Assembly (NCBI RefSeq): GCF_030814815.1
Contig: NZ_JAUSVR010000011.1
Span: 62,001 to 126,000 of the forward strand
Origin: Ancylobacter amanitiformis
GTDB taxonomy: Bacteria > Pseudomonadota > Alphaproteobacteria > Rhizobiales > Xanthobacteraceae
DNA length: 64,000 nt
Direction of reading: 5' to 3'
The position numbers and the translations under genes are program-made. Within the stretch, counting starts at the first letter, position 1, and each line of letters begins with the position of its first letter. Of this stretch, positions 35,989 to 45,466 are shown in pieces. A model generated the notes under the pieces. It had not been told where the DNA came from. It saw only the letters and a list, made by a program, of their open reading frames with translations, and did not search any database.

Positions 35989-36366
35989 ATGGCGACATCC
36001 GCCGCCCATCTACCCTACCAGGTGCCGATCGACGGCTATGGGCGCGGGCTGTTCCATTTCGCCGGCATGGCGTCGGAAGGTTCGGTGCTGGCGCTGCCCT
36101 CCGGCGTGCATGCGTGGGCACCGGTCGTCGCCGAAGACATCGATGCCGCCGCGCTGCAACGGGTGATCGACCAGGCCGATCGCATCGAATTGCTGATCAT
36201 CGGTACCGGCGCGGATCCCTGGGCCATTCCCGACGCGCTGCGCTGGCGGCTGCGCGATGTCGGCATTTCCGTCGATGCGATGCCGACCCGTGCCGCCGCC
36301 TCCACCTATAATGTGCTGCTCGGGGAGGGCCGGGCGGTCGCGTGCGCGCTGCTGGCGCTGCCGTGA
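35989..36366 (+). CDS. Mth938-domain protein (NDUFAF3 homologue)
   Basis: Soluble 125-aa protein of the Mth938/DUF498 family. Recognised from the IDGYGRGLFHFAGMASEGSV start, LIIGTGADPWAIPDALR and the ending TRAAASTYNVLLGEGRAVA. The mitochondrial member, NDUFAF3, is an assembly factor of complex I; the bacterial role is unproven. The association with secDF is a known alphaproteobacterial gene order. It is followed 20 bp later by an NDUFAF6-type gene, which supports a joint function. Confidence 0.88.
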   Translation: MATSAAHLPYQVPIDGYGRGLFHFAGMASEGSVLALPSGVHAWAPVVAEDIDAAALQRVIDQADRIELLIIGTGADPWAIPDALRWRLRDVGISVDAMPTRAAASTYNVLLGEGRAVACALLALP

Positions 36367-36386
36367 CGCCGGACGGAGGCGGGTCG

Positions 36387-37277
36387 ATGAGCGGGGCGGA
36401 GACGGGCGGGGCTGACGCCGCCTATTGCGCGCAACTGGTGCGCGCGCTCGACCGGGATCGCTACATCGCCGATCTGTTCGCGCCGGCCGACAGGCGCGGG
36501 GCGCTGTTCGCCCTGCACGCCTTCAATGTCGAGGTGGCGCGGGTGCGCGAGGCCATCACCAACCCGATGGCGGGCGAGGTGCGGCTGCAATGGTGGAGCG
36601 AGGCGCTGATCGGCGGCGCGCGCGGCGATGTGCGGGCCAATCCGGTGGCGGCGGCGCTGCTCGACGCCATCGAGGCCCACCGCCTGCCGCGCGAGACGTT
36701 CTTCTCGCTGCTCGATGCCCGCATCTTCGATCTCTATGACGACCCGATGCCGACGATGAACGACCTCGAGGGCTATGCCGGGGAAACCTCCTCCGCGCTT
36801 ATCCGGCTCGCCGGCCTCGTGCTGACCGGGGGGGCCGACCGGAATTCGGCCGATGCCGCCGGCCATGCCGGCGTGGCCTATGCGGTGGCCGGGCTGCTGC
36901 GCGCCTTTCCCATCCATGCGCGGCGCGGCCAGTGCTACGTGCCGCTCGACATCCTCGCCAGCCACGGGCTCAAGCGCGAGGATGCGGTGTCCGGCAAGGC
37001 CAGCCCGGCGCTGCGGGCGGTGCTCGGCGACATGCGGGTGCTGGCGCGCAAGCACTACGAGTTGGCGCTGGCTCACCTCGCCGGGCGCGATCCCGCGCTG
37101 CTGCCGGCCTTCCTGCCGCTCGTGCTGGTGCCCGGCGATCTCGCGCGCATGGAACGGGCGCACGATCCTTTCGTGAGCGTGCCGGCGGCCGGGCCGCTCA
37201 CCCGGCTGTGGCACCTGTGGCGCGGGGCACGGCAGCTGCGTGCGGCCTTTGACGCGGCGCCCGCGCGCGCGGGCTGA
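36387..37277 (+). CDS. Squalene/phytoene synthase-family protein (NDUFAF6-type)
   Basis: All-helical protein of 296 aa in the trans-isoprenyl diphosphate synthase superfamily. Family features include YIADLFAPADRRGALFALHAFN, EVRLQWWSEAL, the Asp-rich DLYDDPMPTMNDLEGYAGET and a second region AVAGLLRAFPIHARRGQCYVP. The second aspartate-rich motif of true phytoene or squalene synthases is not evident. No carotenoid or hopanoid genes are nearby. It therefore fits the NDUFAF6 branch, whose mitochondrial member helps complex I assembly. ATG 36387 is preceded by GGAGG; the longer frame to 36342 is unlikely. Confidence 0.82.
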   Translation: MSGAETGGADAAYCAQLVRALDRDRYIADLFAPADRRGALFALHAFNVEVARVREAITNPMAGEVRLQWWSEALIGGARGDVRANPVAAALLDAIEAHRLPRETFFSLLDARIFDLYDDPMPTMNDLEGYAGETSSALIRLAGLVLTGGADRNSADAAGHAGVAYAVAGLLRAFPIHARRGQCYVPLDILASHGLKREDAVSGKASPALRAVLGDMRVLARKHYELALAHLAGRDPALLPAFLPLVLVPGDLARMERAHDPFVSVPAAGPLTRLWHLWRGARQLRAAFDAAPARAG

Positions 37278-37303
37278 GGCGCGAAGGCGCGAAGGCGCGA
37301 AAA

Positions 37304-37714
37304 TCAGCTGGCGCGCAGCAGCGCGCGGGCCACGCTTGCCACGGCGAAGCCGGTGGCCGCGCCGATCGAACTGGCGATGAACTGCGCGAGTTCGGATGAG
37401 CGGGTGGCGGTGAAGCCCTGCGCGTATTCCAGCGTCCCGGCAAGCGCGATGAGCCCCAGCACCCCGATCAGCCGCCGGCGCGGCGTGGCCAGGCCGAAGC
37501 AGAGCAGGGCGCCGGTGCCGCAATAAGCGATGAAATGCTCGATATTCTTGCCCGCGCCGGTGCGCTCGATCGTCCCGGCCGGCAGTAGCGCGAGCAGCGG
37601 AAGGGCGATGAGGCAGGCGAGGGCGCCCAGCCACGACATCCATTCGAGCGCGCGGGTAAATGCCGCCCTGTCGTGGAAAATCGCCACGCCCGTTCCCTCA
37701 CTCTTCCCAGCCAT
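37304..37714 (-). CDS. VanZ-like family membrane protein
   Basis: Small membrane protein of 136 aa with about four helices. The VanZ-like core is recognisable in KNIEHFIAYCGTGALLCFGL and the conserved GTLEYAQGFTATRSSELAQF. VanZ gives low-level teicoplanin resistance in enterococci, but most members of the family have unknown roles. It lies 42 bp downstream of kdsA on the same strand and converges with the NDUFAF6-type gene; a GCGCGAAG triplet repeat fills the space between them (37279-37302). Confidence 0.82.
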   Translation of the reverse strand: MAGKSEGTGVAIFHDRAAFTRALEWMSWLGALACLIALPLLALLPAGTIERTGAGKNIEHFIAYCGTGALLCFGLATPRRRLIGVLGLIALAGTLEYAQGFTATRSSELAQFIASSIGAATGFAVASVARALLRAS

Positions 37715-37755
37715 GATCGGCGCCCGGTTGTTCTCGCCCTCAGTTCCCGTCGCCC

Positions 37756-38604
37756 TCAGTTCCCGTCGCCTTTGGCGACGCGGTCAAAGGCCTGGAGATG
37801 GGCGACGAGCGCCTCGAACTGGTTGAGCGGCACCATGTTCGGCCCGTCAGAGGGGGCCTTGTCGGGATCGGGATGGGTTTCGATGAAGACGCCGGCCACG
37901 CCCACCGCCACGGCGGCGCGGGCCAGTACCGGCACGAATTCACGCTGCCCGCCCGAGGAGGTGCCCTGGCCGCCCGGCTGCTGCACGGAATGGGTGGCGT
38001 CGAAGATCACCGGCGCGCCGGTCGTCGCCGCCAGGATCGGCAGCGCGCGCATGTCCGTCACCAGCGTGTTGTAGCCGAAGGAAACGCCCCGCTCGGTGAC
38101 GAGCACGTTGGCATTGCCGGCCTCAAGCAGCTTGGCGACGACATTCTTCATGTCCCAGGGCGCGAGGAACTGGCCCTTCTTCACATTGACGACCCGCCCG
38201 GTGGCCGCCGCGGCGAGCAGCAGGTCGGTCTGCCGGCAGAGGAAGGCGGGGATCTGCAGCACATCCACCACTTCCGCCACCGGAGCGCACTGGTCGTTCT
38301 CGTGCACGTCGGTCAGAACGGGCATGCCGAAGCGCTCGCGGATCTCGGCGAAGACCGGCAGCGCCGCCTTCAGCCCCATGCCGCGCACGCCGTTGATCGA
38401 GGTGCGGTTGGCCTTGTCGAACGAGGTCTTGAACACCACGCCGACATGACGCCGCCGGGCGATTTCATGGATCGCGGCGGCGCATTCCAGCGCGTGTTCC
38501 CGGCTTTCCATCTGGCAGGGGCCGGCAATGAGGGCCAGCGGCAGGTTGTTGCCGAAACGGACATCGCCGATGGCGACGGTGGAATTGGCGGGGGTGCCGC
38601 TCAT
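37756..38604 (-). CDS. kdsA: 3-deoxy-8-phosphooctulonate synthase
   Basis: Kdo-8-phosphate synthase of 282 aa. It condenses phosphoenolpyruvate with arabinose 5-phosphate to make the Kdo precursor of lipid A inner core. Motifs are [57 protein letters not shown] and [14 protein letters not shown]. Its substrate is made by the product of the next upstream gene, kdsD. A 14-bp duplication (CAGTTCCCGTCGCC) lies just after its stop. Confidence 0.96.
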   Translation of the reverse strand: MSGTPANSTVAIGDVRFGNNLPLALIAGPCQMESREHALECAAAIHEIARRRHVGVVFKTSFDKANRTSINGVRGMGLKAALPVFAEIRERFGMPVLTDVHENDQCAPVAEVVDVLQIPAFLCRQTDLLLAAAATGRVVNVKKGQFLAPWDMKNVVAKLLEAGNANVLVTERGVSFGYNTLVTDMRALPILAATTGAPVIFDATHSVQQPGGQGTSSGGQREFVPVLARAAVAVGVAGVFIETHPDPDKAPSDGPNMVPLNQFEALVAHLQAFDRVAKGDGN

Positions 38605-38643
38605 GGGAAGGCCCTCGAGGCGCTAAGAAAAGGGCGCTGGCGG

Positions 38644-39804
38644 TCAGATGACGCCGGCGCGCAGGATATCGTGGATATGGAGGATGCCGACCGGCGTCCG
38701 TTCGGCGACCGCGAACACCACCGTGACCGGCCGCCGGTTCATCAGGCCCAGAGCGGCGCTGGCGAGTTCGGCCGGCTCGACCACGAGAGGCGAGCGGGTC
38801 ATCACCTCTTCCACCGGCTGGGCCAGCAGCGCGGCGCTCATGTGGCGGCGCAGGTCGCCATCGGTGACGATGCCGACAAGATGCCCGGTCGCATCCACCA
38901 CCCCGCAGCAGCCGAAGCGCTTGCCGGTAATCTCGATCAACGCCTCCGCCATCGGCGTGCCGAGCCGGACCAGCGGCAGCGCCTCGTCGCGATGCATCAG
39001 GTCGGCGACCTTGAGCAGCCGCGCGCCCAGCTTGCCGCCGGGGTGGAAGACGCGGAAATCGGAGGCGGAAAAGCCGCGCCGTTCCAGCAGCGCGACGGCG
39101 AGCGCGTCGCCCAGCGCGAGCTGGATGAGCGTGGAACTGGTGGGGGCGAGCCCGTTCGGGCAGGCCTCCTCGACCCGCGGCAGCGCCAGCACCACGGTCG
39201 CCGCGCGCCCGAGCGAGCTTTCCGCCCGCGAGGTCATGGCGAGGAGGGGCACCGCGAAGCGGCCGGCATAATGCACGATGTCCGAGAGTTCGGCGGTTTC
39301 GCCGGACCAGGACATGGCGAGCAGCACGTCATCGGGCGTCACCATGCCGAGATCGCCATGGCTCGCCTCGGCGGCGTGCAGGAACAGCGCCGGCGTGCCG
39401 GTGGAGGCGAAGGTGGCCGCCAGCTTGCGGCCGATATGCCCGCTCTTGCCCATGCCGGTAACGATGATGCGGCCGCGCGCGGCTTCCACGATCTGCGCGG
39501 CGCGGGCAATGGCGTCGCCGAGCGCGCCCTCGACGCTGGCGGTCAGCGCGGCGAGCGCCCTCGCTTCCACCGAGAGCGTGCGCAGCGCGCTGGTGCGGAC
39601 AGAGGCGAGAGTAGCCGAATCGAGCGGCACCCCGTCAAAGCCATGCGTCCCATCGACCCCAAGCGCCCGGCCGGTGTCTGGCGCCATCTCCGCCGCGATT
39701 TCTGGCGCGAGCGGATCGCGGGGGGACACGGCGCGCGTCGCGCTGCCCTCCGCGCGGAGATTCAGGGCGGTGACGTCCTGCGTGATGCTGCCTTGAGCGG
39801 TCAT
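38644..39804 (-). CDS. kdsD: Arabinose-5-phosphate isomerase (KdsD/KpsF)
   Basis: Converts ribulose 5-phosphate to arabinose 5-phosphate, the KdsA substrate. The 386-aa protein has an N-terminal extension of ~55 residues. A SIS domain follows (GRIIVTGMGKSGHIGRKLA, FLHAAEASHGDLGMV, MSWSGETAELSDIV), then two CBS domains (VADLMHRDEALPLVR onward and VEEVMTRSPLVVEP). Family members usually begin near my residue 50, so the true start may be downstream of ATG 39804. It is 39 bp upstream of kdsA and probably in the same operon. Confidence 0.92.
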   Translation of the reverse strand: MTAQGSITQDVTALNLRAEGSATRAVSPRDPLAPEIAAEMAPDTGRALGVDGTHGFDGVPLDSATLASVRTSALRTLSVEARALAALTASVEGALGDAIARAAQIVEAARGRIIVTGMGKSGHIGRKLAATFASTGTPALFLHAAEASHGDLGMVTPDDVLLAMSWSGETAELSDIVHYAGRFAVPLLAMTSRAESSLGRAATVVLALPRVEEACPNGLAPTSSTLIQLALGDALAVALLERRGFSASDFRVFHPGGKLGARLLKVADLMHRDEALPLVRLGTPMAEALIEITGKRFGCCGVVDATGHLVGIVTDGDLRRHMSAALLAQPVEEVMTRSPLVVEPAELASAALGLMNRRPVTVVFAVAERTPVGILHIHDILRAGVI

Positions 39805-39983
39805 GCCCTGAGCGTTACTCCATCGGCGTCGGGCGCATGCGTGAAGCCGTGCCGCGCCCGCCTTGATCTCCACCCACCGGAGGGGGTCATAAGCGGCCTT
39901 GGCGCCGGATGCAACGCAGCCGTCGTGAGCGGGCATCCGAGCCGTTCCCGGCGTGGGCCCGTCAACCCTCGCAATAGCCCGCC

Positions 39984-41408
39984 TCAGCCGCGGTTATAGA
40001 CGTCCTCCAGCCGGACGATATCGTCCTCGCCGAGATAGGAGCCGGTCTGCACCTCGATGAGCACCAGCGGGATCTTGCCGGGATTGGCGAGCCGGTGCAC
40101 GCCGCCCAGCGGCAGATAGGTGGATTCGTTCTCGCGCACCTCGAATACCCGCTCGTCCAGCGTCACCTCGGCGGTGCCCTTGACGACGATCCAGTGCTCG
40201 GCACGGTGATAGTGCTTCTGCAGCGAAAGCCGCCCGCCCGGCTCGACGACGATCATCTTCACGTGGAAGCGATCGCCCCGGCAGATGGTCTGATAGGTGC
40301 CCCACGGCCGGTGCGCCTTCAGATGCTCGTTGGCGGAATTGTGGTTCTCGGCCTTGAGCCGGGCGACCAGCGCCTTCACATCCTGCGAGCGGTCGGAGGG
40401 CATGACCAGCACGGCATCATCGGTCGCGATGACCGACACATTGTCGAGGCCGACGGTCGCCACCAGCGGGCCGTCCGTGTGGACGAAGCTGTTGCGGGTG
40501 TCGAGCAGTGTCGCCGGGCCGTGCACCACGTTGCCGGCGGCATCGCCCGGCTCCAGGGCGCGGAGCGCATCCCAACTGCCGATGTCGGACCAGCGAAAGC
40601 GCCCCTCGATGACGGCGGCCCGGCTGGTGCGCTCCATCACGGCATAGTCGATCGATTTCGGCGTCGCCGCGCCGAAGGCCTTGGCGTCCAGCCGGATGAA
40701 GCCGAGATCCTCGCCGGAGAGTTCCACCGCCTCGCGCACGGCGGCCACCATGGCCGGCTCGAAGCGCTCGGCTTCCTCGATCAGCAGGGCGGCCGGGAAC
40801 AGGAAGTTGCCCGAGTTCCACAGATAGCCCTCGCCGAGATAGCGCGCGGCCGTGGTGGCGTCGGGCTTCTCGACGAAGGCCTCGACCTTGCGCGCGCCGC
40901 TCTCGCCGGACGGCTCGCCGGGACGGATATAGCCATAGGCGGTCGAGGGTTCGACCGGCGTGATGCCGAAGGTGACGATCTGCCCTTCGCGGGCGGCGCG
41001 GGCGGCGGCGCGGCAGGCATCGATGAACAGTTCGGGGTCCAGCACCGCGTGGTCGGCGGCCAGCGCCAGCACCAGCGCGCCCTCGCCGGCGAGACGCTGG
41101 GCGATGAGCGCGGCGGCGATCAGCGCCGGGCCCGAATCGCGCCGCACAGGCTCCAGCGCTACCGTCGCCTCGATGCCGATCTCCTGCGCCTGCCGGCGGG
41201 CGAAAAAGCGGAAATCCTCATGGGTGAGCACCAGCGGCGCCGCGAAGAGCGCGCGGTCCGACACGCGCTTGAGGGTCTGCTGAAAGAGCGTGTGGCTACC
41301 CGTGAGCATCTGGAACTGCTTGGGCAGGCTGTCGCGCGAGACCGGCCACAGCCGCGTCCCGGAGCCCCCGGCAAGTATGACGGGAAGGATGGGGGCTGTG
41401 CTCAACAT
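39984..41408 (-). CDS. manC: Mannose-1-phosphate guanylyltransferase / mannose-6-phosphate isomerase
   Basis: Bifunctional enzyme of 474 aa that makes GDP-mannose for LPS, capsule or exopolysaccharide. The N-terminal nucleotidyltransferase shows ILAGGSGTRLWPVSR and KVEAFVEKPD. The C-terminal cupin (type II phosphomannose isomerase) shows PWGTYQTICRGDRFHVKMI and LSLQKHYHRAEHWIVVKG. ATG 41408 is supported by GAGGAA; the open frame extends to 41627 but reads non-family sequence. It lies upstream of kdsD-kdsA on the same strand after a 179-bp gap, so separate transcription is possible. Confidence 0.94.
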   Translation of the reverse strand: MLSTAPILPVILAGGSGTRLWPVSRDSLPKQFQMLTGSHTLFQQTLKRVSDRALFAAPLVLTHEDFRFFARRQAQEIGIEATVALEPVRRDSGPALIAAALIAQRLAGEGALVLALAADHAVLDPELFIDACRAAARAAREGQIVTFGITPVEPSTAYGYIRPGEPSGESGARKVEAFVEKPDATTAARYLGEGYLWNSGNFLFPAALLIEEAERFEPAMVAAVREAVELSGEDLGFIRLDAKAFGAATPKSIDYAVMERTSRAAVIEGRFRWSDIGSWDALRALEPGDAAGNVVHGPATLLDTRNSFVHTDGPLVATVGLDNVSVIATDDAVLVMPSDRSQDVKALVARLKAENHNSANEHLKAHRPWGTYQTICRGDRFHVKMIVVEPGGRLSLQKHYHRAEHWIVVKGTAEVTLDERVFEVRENESTYLPLGGVHRLANPGKIPLVLIEVQTGSYLGEDDIVRLEDVYNRG

Positions 41409-41626
41409 GGGGTTCCTCGCAAGTTGCCGAACCCTTCCGGAACGGCATGGCGGCTGACATAACGCACGGCGCCGCACGCATCTGGCGATGCATGACATGA
41501 CGCTGCGGTTGACGCGCCGCAGCATGCCGCAAAAGGCCGATTTGTCCACGTTATTGTCAGCCGGGCGGCGGGAACCCGAACGGTCGGCGCCGCGTTTCAT
41601 GCGATGGGCACAGGCGGGGATGGGCA

Positions 41627-42775
41627 ATGGACATGAAGCGGCACATCGTGGCGGCGGCGGAGGCGCGTCAGGGCGTCGTCCGGCAGGCCGGCACGCGACG
41701 TGGCCCGGGCGATCCGCCTCCCGAGGAAAAGCGTGGCGAGCGGCTTTGGCGCCGGACCACGCAGGTCGCGATCATCGTCACCGCCGTCATCGTGCTCGCG
41801 GCCGCCATGGTGGTGGCGCGCGCCGTGCTCGTTCCCATCGTCGCCGCGGTCATCATCGGTAGCGTGATCGGGCCCGCCATCGAGGCAATGGCGCGCCGGG
41901 GGGTGCCGACCCCGCTCGGCTCCGCGCTGATCGTCGCCGTGCTCGCGGGCCTGCTTTATGGAGCCGCGGTCATTCTCGCGGCGCCGCTGGCGGACTGGAC
42001 CGCCCGCGCTCCGGAGATCGGCGCCATCGTGCAGGATCGTTTCGCCGCGCTGAAGCCCGCGTTGCACACGGTGAGTTCCTTCGTCGAGACGATCGAATCG
42101 CTCGGCCGCGCCGCCGAGCCGCCCATGACGGTGCGTCTGGCCGATTCGCGCATGCTGGAGAGCGCGCTGGGGCTGGTGACGCCGGCCATCGGCGAGCTGA
42201 TACTCTTCACCGGTTCGCTGGTGTTCTTTCTCGCCGGACGAATCCAGATCAAGCGCCGGCTGGTACAGGCCATCGGCCCGCGCTCGACCCGGCTGGCGGC
42301 GCTGCGGGTGTTTCGCGAGATCGAGGATCGCCTCGGCGCCTATCTCGTCACCGCCACCTTCATCAATATCGGGCTCGGCGTGGCGACCGCGCTTATCACC
42401 TGGGCGCTCGGCCTGCCCAGCCCGTTGCTGTGGGGCGCGCTGGCCTGCCTGCTGAACTACGTGCCCTATCTCGGGCCGGCGGTGATGGTGGTGATTCTGG
42501 CGGTTGCGGGCATTGTCAGCTTTCCCGGCATCGTCCAGGCGCTGCTGCCCGCCGCGGCCTTCGTCGCCCTCACCAGCGTCGAGGGGCATGTGCTGACGCC
42601 GCTGATCATCAGCCGGCGGGTATCGCTCAATCCCTTCGCGGTGTTTCTGTCCATGGCGCTGTGGACCTGGCTATGGGGGCCGGCGGGCACTTTCCTTGCG
42701 GTGCCGCTGCTGATTGCCGCCATGGCGCTGGCCGACGGCGTCATCGCCCGCCGCCGTCCCGATCTGCCGGGATGA
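41627..42775 (+). CDS. AI-2E family transporter (UPF0118, PerM-like)
   Basis: Polytopic inner-membrane protein of 382 aa with about eight helices and a central amphipathic segment (residues ~120-190). Family signatures are AAVIIGSVIGPAIEAM, NIGLGVATALITWALGLPSPLLWGALACLLNYVPYLGP and LTSVEGHVLTPLIISRRVSLNPF. Some members export autoinducer-2 and others are Na+/H+ antiporters, so the substrate is not known. It is divergent from manC. Confidence 0.88.
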   Translation: MDMKRHIVAAAEARQGVVRQAGTRRGPGDPPPEEKRGERLWRRTTQVAIIVTAVIVLAAAMVVARAVLVPIVAAVIIGSVIGPAIEAMARRGVPTPLGSALIVAVLAGLLYGAAVILAAPLADWTARAPEIGAIVQDRFAALKPALHTVSSFVETIESLGRAAEPPMTVRLADSRMLESALGLVTPAIGELILFTGSLVFFLAGRIQIKRRLVQAIGPRSTRLAALRVFREIEDRLGAYLVTATFINIGLGVATALITWALGLPSPLLWGALACLLNYVPYLGPAVMVVILAVAGIVSFPGIVQALLPAAAFVALTSVEGHVLTPLIISRRVSLNPFAVFLSMALWTWLWGPAGTFLAVPLLIAAMALADGVIARRRPDLPG

Positions 42776-42873
42776 GGGGAGGGCTGTGGATGACTTCGGA
42801 GGCGCTTGACACCCGGCGGCGGCTGCCTTAACACCCGCCCCACTCCACGCGGTTCCTTTGCCGGGGGCGCTTT

Positions 42874-42950
<77 letters not shown>

Positions 42951-43232
42951 TTTGCTTCAATGGCTTGGCTCCTGTTCCCCGAAATTCGTGACATTGTGCC
43001 GGATCGGCATGTGACGTTTTCGGCGGTCGTTTCCTCCGCATCCGCGCGCTTCCCAACATCGCCGCCGGCGTCCCGCAGATGGCATTTCCGCGCGGGCGCC
43101 GCATGGCGCGCGCCAGCGCGCGTGGCCACATCGGCGTGGTTTGATGAATCAATGTCGCGGCAAATGCCGCCAGGGCCTTGATCGTGCGGCTTTATCCCGC
43201 GTCACGGCGCGTGGCCGGCGCGGCGCGGGACC
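42951..43232. other. Spacer between tRNA-Asp and the histidine kinase gene
   Basis: About 280 bp. No gene or clear hairpin with a T-tract was seen. Short GC-rich inverted segments near 43100-43130 (GGCGCGCGCC) are compatible with termination of either neighbour but are not convincing. Confidence 0.5.
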
Positions 43233-44495
43233 TCAGCTGGTGATCACGGTGGGCAGGCCGATCCGCTGCACGAGGCCGCCGCGCGGGCCGTTGCGCAGTT
43301 CCAGCGTGCCGTCATTGCCGGTGATGATCTCGCGGGCAATGGCCAATCCGAGCCCCGCGCCGGGGAGAGGCGCATTCTTGACCGCATCGATCCGAAAAAA
43401 CGGTTCGAATACCCGGGCCAGCAGTTCCTCCGGAATGCCGGGCCCCTCATCCTCGATCACCACGCCGGCCCGTCCATAGCCCGCCTCGACGCGGATGCGT
43501 GCCTTGTGGCCATGCGTGGCGGCATTGATGGCGAGGTTGCGGATCGCCCGCCGAAGTGCCAGCGGGCGCCCCACCACGCTGGCGGGAGTGCTGGCGGTGA
43601 GGTGGATATCCAGCCCGATCGCGTCAAGCTCGGCGACGACCTCGCTCACCAGTTCGTCGAGCCGCAGGCGGGTGCGCGAGGAGCGCTCGACTTCCTCCCG
43701 CACCACGCGAATCGCGCTGTCGGCGATGCGGTCGAGTTCATCGAGATCGGCGATCCAGTTGGCGCGTTCTTCCTCGTCGAGAAATTCCGCGCGAAGCCGC
43801 ATGCGGGTCATCGGGGTGCGCAGGTCGTGCCCCGCGGCAGCCACCATGCGGATGCGGCTTTCCATCGCCCGTTTCAGGCGGGTGGACAGCAGGTTGATCG
43901 CCCGTGCCGCGGCCCGGACCTCGGTCGGGCCCGCCTCGGGCAATGGCTCCAGCTCGCCGTCCGGCCCCAGCGTCGCGACGGTGCGCTCCAGCAGCGCCAG
44001 CGGCTCTGTCAGGCGGCGCACCGCGACGACGATGACCAGCGTGGTGCCGATCGCGATCAAAAGCGCCCAGCCCGCCAGTGCCCAGCCGCCATTCTTCGGG
44101 CCCGGCGGCATGGCGAGCGGCAGGAGCAGCCAGCGGCCATCGGCGAGCTGGCCCGCCACCACGGGCCAGGGCGAGCCGGCCCCATCTTTCACGATGATGC
44201 GCTCGGCGCGGCCATTGCGCGCCAGGGCCTCGTTTATCCCGTTGGTGGGGTTCTCGACGATCACTCCGGCGGGTTCGTCGTCGTGAAGGCCGATGAACTC
44301 GCCCTGCATCGAAGCCGGCAGCGGCCCGCGCGCGGCCAGTTCGGCGACCAGGCCCCACTGGGCGGCGATGGATTCGTCGATTTCGCTCAGCCGTGGCGGC
44401 TTCAGCAGGAGGAAGGACAGGCCGGTCGCCGCCAGGATCACCAGCAGCACCGAGGCGACCAGCAGGGCGGTGATCTTGGCGCGCAGCGTGTTCAT
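43233..44495 (-). CDS. EnvZ-type sensor histidine kinase
   Basis: Membrane sensor of 420 aa. Helix 1 is at residues ~8-31, a periplasmic sensor region lies at ~33-136, helix 2 is at ~137-160, and HAMP follows. The H-box AAAGHDLRTPMTRMRLRAEF carries the phospho-acceptor His223. The ATPase domain has the N-box NLAINAATHG, G1 DEGPGIP and G2 GAGLGLAIA. Its start overlaps the end of the response regulator gene by 4 nt (ATGA type). The pair faces a secreted Spy/CpxP-like gene and macAB, so an envelope-stress signal is plausible but inferred. Confidence 0.92.
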   Translation of the reverse strand: MNTLRAKITALLVASVLLVILAATGLSFLLLKPPRLSEIDESIAAQWGLVAELAARGPLPASMQGEFIGLHDDEPAGVIVENPTNGINEALARNGRAERIIVKDGAGSPWPVVAGQLADGRWLLLPLAMPPGPKNGGWALAGWALLIAIGTTLVIVVAVRRLTEPLALLERTVATLGPDGELEPLPEAGPTEVRAAARAINLLSTRLKRAMESRIRMVAAAGHDLRTPMTRMRLRAEFLDEEERANWIADLDELDRIADSAIRVVREEVERSSRTRLRLDELVSEVVAELDAIGLDIHLTASTPASVVGRPLALRRAIRNLAINAATHGHKARIRVEAGYGRAGVVIEDEGPGIPEELLARVFEPFFRIDAVKNAPLPGAGLGLAIAREIITGNDGTLELRNGPRGGLVQRIGLPTVITS

Positions 44496-45238
44496 GGCTC
44501 TTGTCCGGGCGGGGACGGCGCGTCGACGGTTTCAACCGAGACGGCGAGCTGATAGCCGCCATTGCGCAGCGTCTTGAGAATGCGGAAGCTTCCCACGTCG
44601 CCCAGCTTGCGTCGCAGCCGGCTGACCAGCACGTCGATGGAGCGGTCGAAGGTCGAACCACTGCGCCCCTGCGTGATGTCGAGCAGCTGGTCACGCGAGA
44701 GCATGCGTCCCGGCCGCAGCAGGAAGGCCTGGAGCAGCTCGAACTCGCCGGCCGTCAGCGGCACGTCCTCGCCGGAGGCGTCGATCACCCGGCGGGTGGA
44801 GGGATAGGCGACAAAGCCGGCGAAACGATAGGTCTGCTGCTGGGCCACGGGCACGGCGGCCTCGCGCGCCGCCGTCCGGCGCAGCACGGCGCGGATGCGT
44901 GCCAGCAATTCGCGCGGATTGAACGGCTTGCCGAGATAGTCGTCGGCACCGACCTCGAGCCCGATGATACGGTCGACGTCTTCCTTCAGCGCGGTGAGCA
45001 GAATGATCGGCACCTGCGAGCGCGCCCTGAGCGACCGGCAGAAGTCGAGCCCGGACGTGTCGGGCAACATAAGGTCGAGAACCACCAGATCGATGCGGTT
45101 CGAGGTGAGGCTCTTCTCGGCCTGCCGCCCGTCCTGGGCGAGTGTCACGCGAAACCCCTGGCCCTGAAGATAGCGGCCGAGCAGCTTGCGGATTTCCTGA
45201 TCGTCGTCGACGACCAGGATATGCGGACTGGCTTCCAC
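44492..45238 (-). CDS. OmpR-family response regulator
   Basis: DNA-binding response regulator of 248 aa. The receiver domain has the acidic pocket at residues 11-13, phospho-acceptor Asp55 in DLVVLDLMLPD, and conserved Thr82 and Lys104 (LGKPFNPRELLARIRAVLRR). The C-terminal winged helix is typical of OmpR proteins (LTAGEFELLQAFLLRPGRML, SIDVLVSRLRRKLGD). First gene of the two-component operon; partner kinase is immediately downstream. The 228-bp divergent region to the secreted protein gene is a likely target. Confidence 0.94.
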   Translation of the reverse strand: MEASPHILVVDDDQEIRKLLGRYLQGQGFRVTLAQDGRQAEKSLTSNRIDLVVLDLMLPDTSGLDFCRSLRARSQVPIILLTALKEDVDRIIGLEVGADDYLGKPFNPRELLARIRAVLRRTAAREAAVPVAQQQTYRFAGFVAYPSTRRVIDASGEDVPLTAGEFELLQAFLLRPGRMLSRDQLLDITQGRSGSTFDRSIDVLVSRLRRKLGDVGSFRILKTLRNGGYQLAVSVETVDAPSPPGQEP

Positions 45239-45466
45239 GTATTGGCTCCCGAAAGATCGGCTCCCTGATGGCCCGGTGCCCCGCCATCAATGGCCGGCAG
45301 TGCTCCCCATTCCAACGCGTGAATGGCAAGCCAACTTTGCTCAAAAGGCTGGAGACACCTAGGGAAACAAAAAGGACCAAACCGTCAACGTTCGGCAATC
45401 ATACGACCACTGGCGGCAAACGAAGGCTGGGAATGTCGGGCGTTCCCGATGGATGCGAGGAAATCC

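Noticed and set aside
36387-37277. Carotenoid or hopanoid biosynthesis gene
   Set aside because: Although in the squalene/phytoene synthase superfamily, it lacks an evident second aspartate-rich motif, has no pathway neighbours, and adjoins an NDUFAF3-type gene.
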